This document shows positions 6,642 through 8,143 of a stretch of 8,143 nucleotides of DNA, piece by piece. The DNA comes from Tannerella sp. Its GTDB lineage: Bacteria; Bacteroidota; Bacteroidia; Bacteroidales; Tannerellaceae. The position numbers were made by a program, and so were the translations under genes. Where the stretch lies: the NCBI GenBank assembly GCA_031277235.1, contig JAITMT010000242.1:1-8143 (forward strand). The letters run 5' to 3'. Below the pieces are notes generated by a model. The model was not told where the DNA came from. It made no database searches and saw only the letters and a program-made list of their open reading frames with translations. Positions within the stretch are counted from its first letter, which is position 1, and every line of letters starts with the position of its first letter.

Positions 6642-6818
6642 CTAAATCTCGCCTTTTATTGTGCCGAAAAGAAGCAACAATCTGGTTTGCCCGTAAGTGA
6701 GCGTGTTTCCTTCCAAATGGTTGGAATTGAAGTTGACCTGGTCGAAACGCCTTTGAAGTGAGGCGTTCAAGGGGTGCGCGTCACGCCATTCTTTTAATAA
6801 TTGCTCAAGTCTGTCCAT
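6642..6818 (-). pseudogene. Truncated Fic protein: N-terminal stub with inhibitory motif
   Basis: 58 codons from ATG 6818-6816 to TAG 6644-6642, below the size usually listed as a gene. It reads MDRLEQLLKEWRDAHPL, then FDQVNFNSNHLEGNTLTYGQTRLLLLFGTIKGEI. The segment S32-NHL-E36-G37-N38 is the Fic inhibitory motif (S/T)xxxE(G/N), and the flanking NFNSNHLEGNTLTYGQT is the standard N-terminal start of one Fic subfamily. The catalytic HPFxxGNGR core and everything after residue 58 are missing; the next 58 bases are AT-rich spacer before RhuM. Its own -7 box is still in place at 6879-6886. A truncated pseudogene is most likely. An alternative is a free-standing inhibitor-like peptide, as small antitoxins of class I Fic proteins carry this same motif, but no partner Fic core is adjacent. 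Confidence 0.75.
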
Positions 6819-6878
6819 TTATTTCAAAGTTTTGCTTCTATACATTTTCCGTTTATCGTCATTTTTCAGTTTAGGCTG

Positions 6879-6886
6879 CAAATGTA
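6879..6886 (-). promoter_or_regulatory. -7 box for the truncated Fic gene
   Basis: Minus-strand TACATTTG fits TAnnTTTG and ends 60 bases before the ATG at 6818. No matching TTTG is present at the -33 distance. It may also drive RhuM, SWIM and SNF2 downstream, since I found no clear box directly ahead of those genes. Confidence 0.45.
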
Positions 6887-7008
6887 CGGAATTTTGTTGT
6901 TTTTTTGTCTGCCGAGTGCTTTTTTTCAACCGGTCGGAAATAAAAAAAATTTCCATCTTTTGTTTTAAACATATCGGTTTGCGAAATATTCATTTCTTTT
7001 TATGAGTG

Positions 7009-7016
7009 CAAAGGTA
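7009..7016 (-). promoter_or_regulatory. Second minus-strand -7 box, orphan
   Basis: Minus-strand TACCTTTG, the same octamer as ahead of the Fic and DJ-1 genes. It precedes a 40-codon frame (6993-6871) of unknown merit and could alternatively be a distal promoter of the Fic-stub/RhuM transcript. No -33 partner is visible. Confidence 0.35.
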
Positions 7017-7163
7017 CGAAATATTTTTAACATGGAACTCTGCCACAGCCTAAGGACGCTTTTCCCAAGTTTGAGGGGTTATCCGGCAAGTTTTTTTCCA
7101 TATCGGATTTCTTTTGAAAGTAAAAAAAATGTTTTTTCAGGGAGATTTTTCAAATTTTTTCCG

Positions 7164-7171
7164 TACATTTG
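7164..7171 (+). promoter_or_regulatory. -7 box for the two-domain DUF1080 gene
   Basis: TACATTTG on the plus strand fits TAnnTTTG and ends 38 bases before the ATG at 7210, a normal leader length. Upstream is a T-rich stretch without a clear TTTG at the right distance. Confidence 0.5.
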
Positions 7172-7209
7172 CAAACCATTTCGATAAAACAACTTTAAAT
7201 TTATTCATA

Positions 7210-8143
7210 ATGAAGTCAATAATTAAAATTTCAGCAGGCTTAATCATCGCATTAAGCGCGTGTACACCCCAAGGCGACGGTTGGACACAATTGTTTAACG
7301 GTAAAGACCTTACGGGGTTCAATCAATTGAACGGACAGGCGCCGTTCAGCGTGGAAGAAGGGATGCTGGTCGGCGTTTCGGTGAAGGATCAGCCCAACAG
7401 TTTTATGGCGACGCAGCAGGAATACGGCGATTTTATCCTTGAATTTGACGTGCTGTGCGATACGCTGCTCAATTCGGGCGTGCAGTTCCGCAGTTTGAGC
7501 ACGCAGGATTACAACAACGGTCGCGTTCACAGCTATCAGTGCGAAATTGACCCGTCGGCAAGGGCTTGGAGCGGCGGTATTTATGACGAGGCGCGGCGTG
7601 GCTGGCTCGTAACGTTGACCGATAACGAAGCCGGTCGCAATGCCTACAAAAAAACAGACTGGAATCATTACCGTGTTGAATGTCTGGGAGATACAATCCG
7701 CATTTGGCTCAATGGCGTAAACACGGCTAATTTGTTGGACAGCGAAACGAAAAGCGGATTTATCGCGTTTCAGGTACATTCCATCGGGCGGGATTTGGAA
7801 AAGGAAGGCAAGGCAATCAAGTGGAAAAACATTCGTATCATGACGAAAAATGTGCAGCAAAACCTGATGCAGGGCAGTTTGGCACCGGAAATAAACCGTA
7901 TGCCGAACACGGTTACCCAAGTGGAACAGGAAGCCGGATGGCGCTTGCTTTTCGACGGCAAAACAACGGACGGCTGGCGCGGCGCTTTTGCGGAGACTTT
8001 TCCGGCGAAAGGCTGGACGGTGGAAGACGGCGCTATCACGGTGCTCACTTCCGACGGCACGGAATCAACGAATGGCGGCGACATCGTTACGGACGGCGAA
8101 TTTTCGGCATTTGAACTGAGCCTCGAATTTAAGATTACGAAAG
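7210..8143 (+). CDS. Two-domain DUF1080 lipoprotein, 3' end outside window
   Basis: 311 codons are visible from ATG 7210 and the frame is open at the edge. A lipoprotein signal with lipobox L15-S-A-C18 predicts a lipid anchor at C18. The first DUF1080 domain (about 24-211) opens GWTQLFNGKDLTGF and contains NSGVQFRS (88-95), SYQCEID (108-114), a W-rich segment and the closing SGFIAFQVHSIG...IKWKNIRI. After a linker (about 212-242) a second DUF1080 domain begins with GWRLLFDGKTTDGW (243-256) and continues past the edge. Family knowledge points to 3-keto-glycoside cleavage in the envelope. Tandem DUF1080 lipoproteins occur in Bacteroidota near sugar oxidoreductases, which may lie to the right. 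The similarity of architecture to the lipoprotein at 1911 (same lipobox position, same WxxLFNGKDL opening) suggests related roles, but the two sequences diverge strongly past the first motif. The exact substrate is unknown. Confidence 0.93.
   Translation, partial: MKSIIKISAGLIIALSACTPQGDGWTQLFNGKDLTGFNQLNGQAPFSVEEGMLVGVSVKDQPNSFMATQQEYGDFILEFDVLCDTLLNSGVQFRSLSTQDYNNGRVHSYQCEIDPSARAWSGGIYDEARRGWLVTLTDNEAGRNAYKKTDWNHYRVECLGDTIRIWLNGVNTANLLDSETKSGFIAFQVHSIGRDLEKEGKAIKWKNIRIMTKNVQQNLMQGSLAPEINRMPNTVTQVEQEAGWRLLFDGKTTDGWRGAFAETFPAKGWTVEDGAITVLTSDGTESTNGGDIVTDGEFSAFELSLEFKITK

Larger units (their letters stand above)
6819..7209. other. 391-base AT-rich intergenic region with three -7 boxes
   Basis: This gap separates the minus-strand Fic stub from the plus-strand DUF1080 gene and contains no recognisable gene. 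It holds two minus-strand TAnnTTTG boxes (6879-6886 and 7009-7016) and one plus-strand box (7164-7171). A minus-strand frame of 40 codons, starting at ATG 6993-6991 and ending at TAA 6873-6871, lies 15 bases after the second box. Its lysine-rich product resembles nothing I know. Several runs of A or T add to the AT bias. No strong hairpin terminator was seen. Confidence 0.6.

Noticed and set aside
6727..6775. AACGCCT / AGGCGTT inverted repeat
   Set aside because: Only 7-bp arms within the Fic stub coding sequence and no T run; likely chance.

Overview
The window looks like a chromosomal segment of a Bacteroidota bacterium, most likely Bacteroidales. Several start regions carry the Bacteroidota -7 promoter box (TAnnTTTG) instead of an E. 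coli -10, ribosome binding sites are mostly weak, and the gene families (two DUF1080 lipoproteins, a SWIM plus SNF2 helicase pair, RhuM, Fic) are typical of that phylum. No rRNA, tRNA, CRISPR array or recognisable insertion sequence was found.

Layout, left to right. On the minus strand, 1-824 is a Fic AMP-transferase with an intact catalytic motif and a built-in inhibitory helix, running off the left edge. It is followed by the decayed remnant of a small MNT nucleotidyltransferase gene (about 880-1016) and a DJ-1/PfpI family gene (1048-1674). Immediately upstream of the latter's promoter lies an 80-base relic of an SNF2 helicase 3' end (about 1766-1850), which matches the end of the helicase located 1 kb away. 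On the plus strand, 1911-2702 encodes a DUF1080 lipoprotein. Back on the minus strand come an SNF2 helicase (2812-5427) and a short SWIM zinc-finger protein (5447-5971), probably the two halves of a rearranged SWIM-SNF2 gene. Then come an internally shortened RhuM gene (6002-6583) and a 58-codon stub of a second Fic protein (6642-6818). The right end (7210-8143, plus strand) is a two-domain DUF1080 lipoprotein, cut by the window edge.

Two themes run through the region. One is envelope carbohydrate chemistry: two separate lipoproteins of the 3-keto-disaccharide hydrolase (DUF1080) family, each with its own promoter. The other is an eroding accessory block between them. It includes a clearly dead MNT gene, an SNF2 tail relic, a truncated Fic, a RhuM lacking its middle, and a SWIM/SNF2 pair joined by a frame break. 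This pattern suggests repeated small deletions and recombination among toxin-like or nucleic-acid-associated genes. The left 1.8 kb is also visibly more AT-rich than the DUF1080 and SNF2 genes.

I did not find an obviously new multi-gene system. The most informative new observations are the SNF2 tail relic flanking the DUF1080 gene, the SWIM/SNF2 break, the RhuM internal deletion and the perfect 31-base palindrome inside RhuM. Comparisons with family norms are from memory, not from a database search.
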